Shown here: positions 15,252-15,406 of the stretch, one piece after another
Numbering within the stretch: the first letter of the stretch is position 1
How the letters are laid out: each line of letters opens with the position of its first letter
Assembly (NCBI GenBank): GCA_964649845.1
Contig: CAZYSS010000050.1
Coordinates: 1-15,406, forward strand
Length of the DNA: 15,406 bases
Direction: 5' to 3'
Source: RGIG3102 sp964649845
Lineage (GTDB): Bacteria; Bacillota; Clostridia; Oscillospirales; Ruminococcaceae
Notes under the pieces: generated by a model
What the model saw: the letters and a program-made list of their open reading frames with translations, nothing else
Databases searched by the model: none
What the model was told of the DNA's origin: nothing
Program-made: the position numbers and the translations under genes

Positions 15252-15280
15252 ATAATAACATACTGCATTATTTATGTAAA
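15252..15280 (-). promoter_or_regulatory. Extended -10 promoter for the small membrane-protein operon
   Basis: On the minus strand TTTACA (15275-15280, five of six) and TATTAT (15252-15257, five of six) are 17 bases apart, with TGT directly before the -10. Its position sets the start of the membrane protein: transcription near 15245 excludes the upstream ATG at 15268 and leaves ATG 15199 with a leader of about 46 bases. Confidence 0.65.
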
Positions 15281-15306
15281 ATGAAATAAATGTGAAAATA
15301 TATATG

Positions 15307-15338
15307 AAAAAACAGAGGTCATTTGACCTCTGTTTTTT
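15307..15338. terminator. Bidirectional terminator hairpin next to a tRNA 3' end
   Basis: A perfect 14-base inverted repeat, AAAAAACAGAGGTC (15307-15320) with its complement at 15325-15338, surrounds an ATTT loop. A and T runs at the base give a U-tract in either direction. On the minus strand it lies directly behind the CCA end of a tRNA-Gly fragment, where a tRNA terminator is expected. Confidence 0.85.
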
Positions 15339-15358
15339 GGAGCAGGTGATGGGAATCG
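15338..15358 (-). other. 3' end of a tRNA-Gly gene (fragment)
   Basis: Read on the minus strand these 21 bases end in CACCTGC, T and CCA: the 3' acceptor strand, a U73 discriminator as in bacterial tRNA-Gly, and an encoded CCA. The second half of the T loop and the 3' strand of the T stem (CGATTCCCAT) precede them. Upstream the expected GGTT of the T arm is absent and the sequence turns into unrelated GC-rich DNA, so no complete tRNA can fold. It is either an attachment-site remnant left by an integrated element or a chimeric contig end. Confidence 0.6.
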
Positions 15359-15406
15359 CCGCCTTTGCCTGCGGCAAATGCTGACTGGCCTCGCTTGGGT
15401 CGCTCG
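15359..15406. other. GC-rich tail of unknown origin
   Basis: The last 48 bases are clearly richer in G and C than the A/T-rich spacers just before them. A TTTGCC/GGCAAA inverted repeat with a TGC loop lies at 15364-15378. No start codon with a ribosome site and no tRNA arm is visible. I cannot assign it. Confidence 0.4.

Noticed and set aside
15200..15268. 23-residue N-terminal extension of the small membrane protein
   Set aside because: The ATG at 15268 lies inside the promoter spacer and upstream of the predicted transcription start.
1..15406. CRISPR array, rRNA, complete tRNA or transposase
   Set aside because: I found no regularly spaced direct repeats, no rRNA-like stretches, no complete cloverleaf and no transposase motifs on either strand.

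Overview
The window looks like a scaffold from a mid-to-low-GC Gram-positive anaerobe, most likely gut-type Clostridia close to Ruminococcaceae/Oscillospirales. The reasons are the gene families (a SpoIID-type wall enzyme, a formate-tetrahydrofolate ligase, BspA leucine-rich repeats, InlB-type repeats, dockerin and cohesin-like modules), strong AGGAGG ribosome binding sites and A/T-rich spacers. The taxon is an inference. A 10-N gap and a compositionally odd right end suggest a short-read, possibly metagenomic, assembly.

Left arm, minus strand (7096 down to 54). One promoter upstream of nifS probably drives a four-gene run: cysteine desulfurase (nifS), tRNA 4-thiouridine synthase (thiI), a very long cinA-spoIID fusion, and threonine aldolase (ltaE), ending at a strong hairpin terminator. 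NifS and ThiI form a sulfur-relay pair for tRNA thiolation. The fusion is the most unusual coding object. It joins a complete cytosolic CinA to a transmembrane segment, a decayed class B sortase-like domain, a Ser-rich and (Thr-Pro)7 linker and an extracellular SpoIID wall-hydrolase domain.

Middle, plus strand (7173-9036). A good sigma-A promoter and a leader hairpin precede fhs. The gene is complete at both ends, but 50 extra bases around a 10-N gap interrupt it; without them it reads as one 555-codon frame. A terminator follows.

Right-middle, plus strand (9038-13766). A class V PLP aminotransferase-like gene is followed by two surface-protein genes. The first encodes a 791-residue secreted protein with BspA leucine-rich repeats, a cohesin-like domain, three tandem beta repeats and a C-terminal dockerin. 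The second encodes a 343-residue single-pass membrane protein with an extracellular cohesin-like domain, an external InlB-type repeat and a second InlB-type repeat that is predicted to be cytoplasmic. Together they could form a small non-catalytic, cellulosome-like anchoring module.

Right end, minus strand (15280 down to 13868). A promoter drives a four-helix membrane protein overlapping a small unknown protein by TTGA, then a flavin-reductase-like protein with its own promoter. Beyond lie a perfect hairpin and the last 21 bases of a tRNA-Gly, which break off inside the T loop into GC-rich sequence. That point is either an attachment-site scar or an assembly edge.
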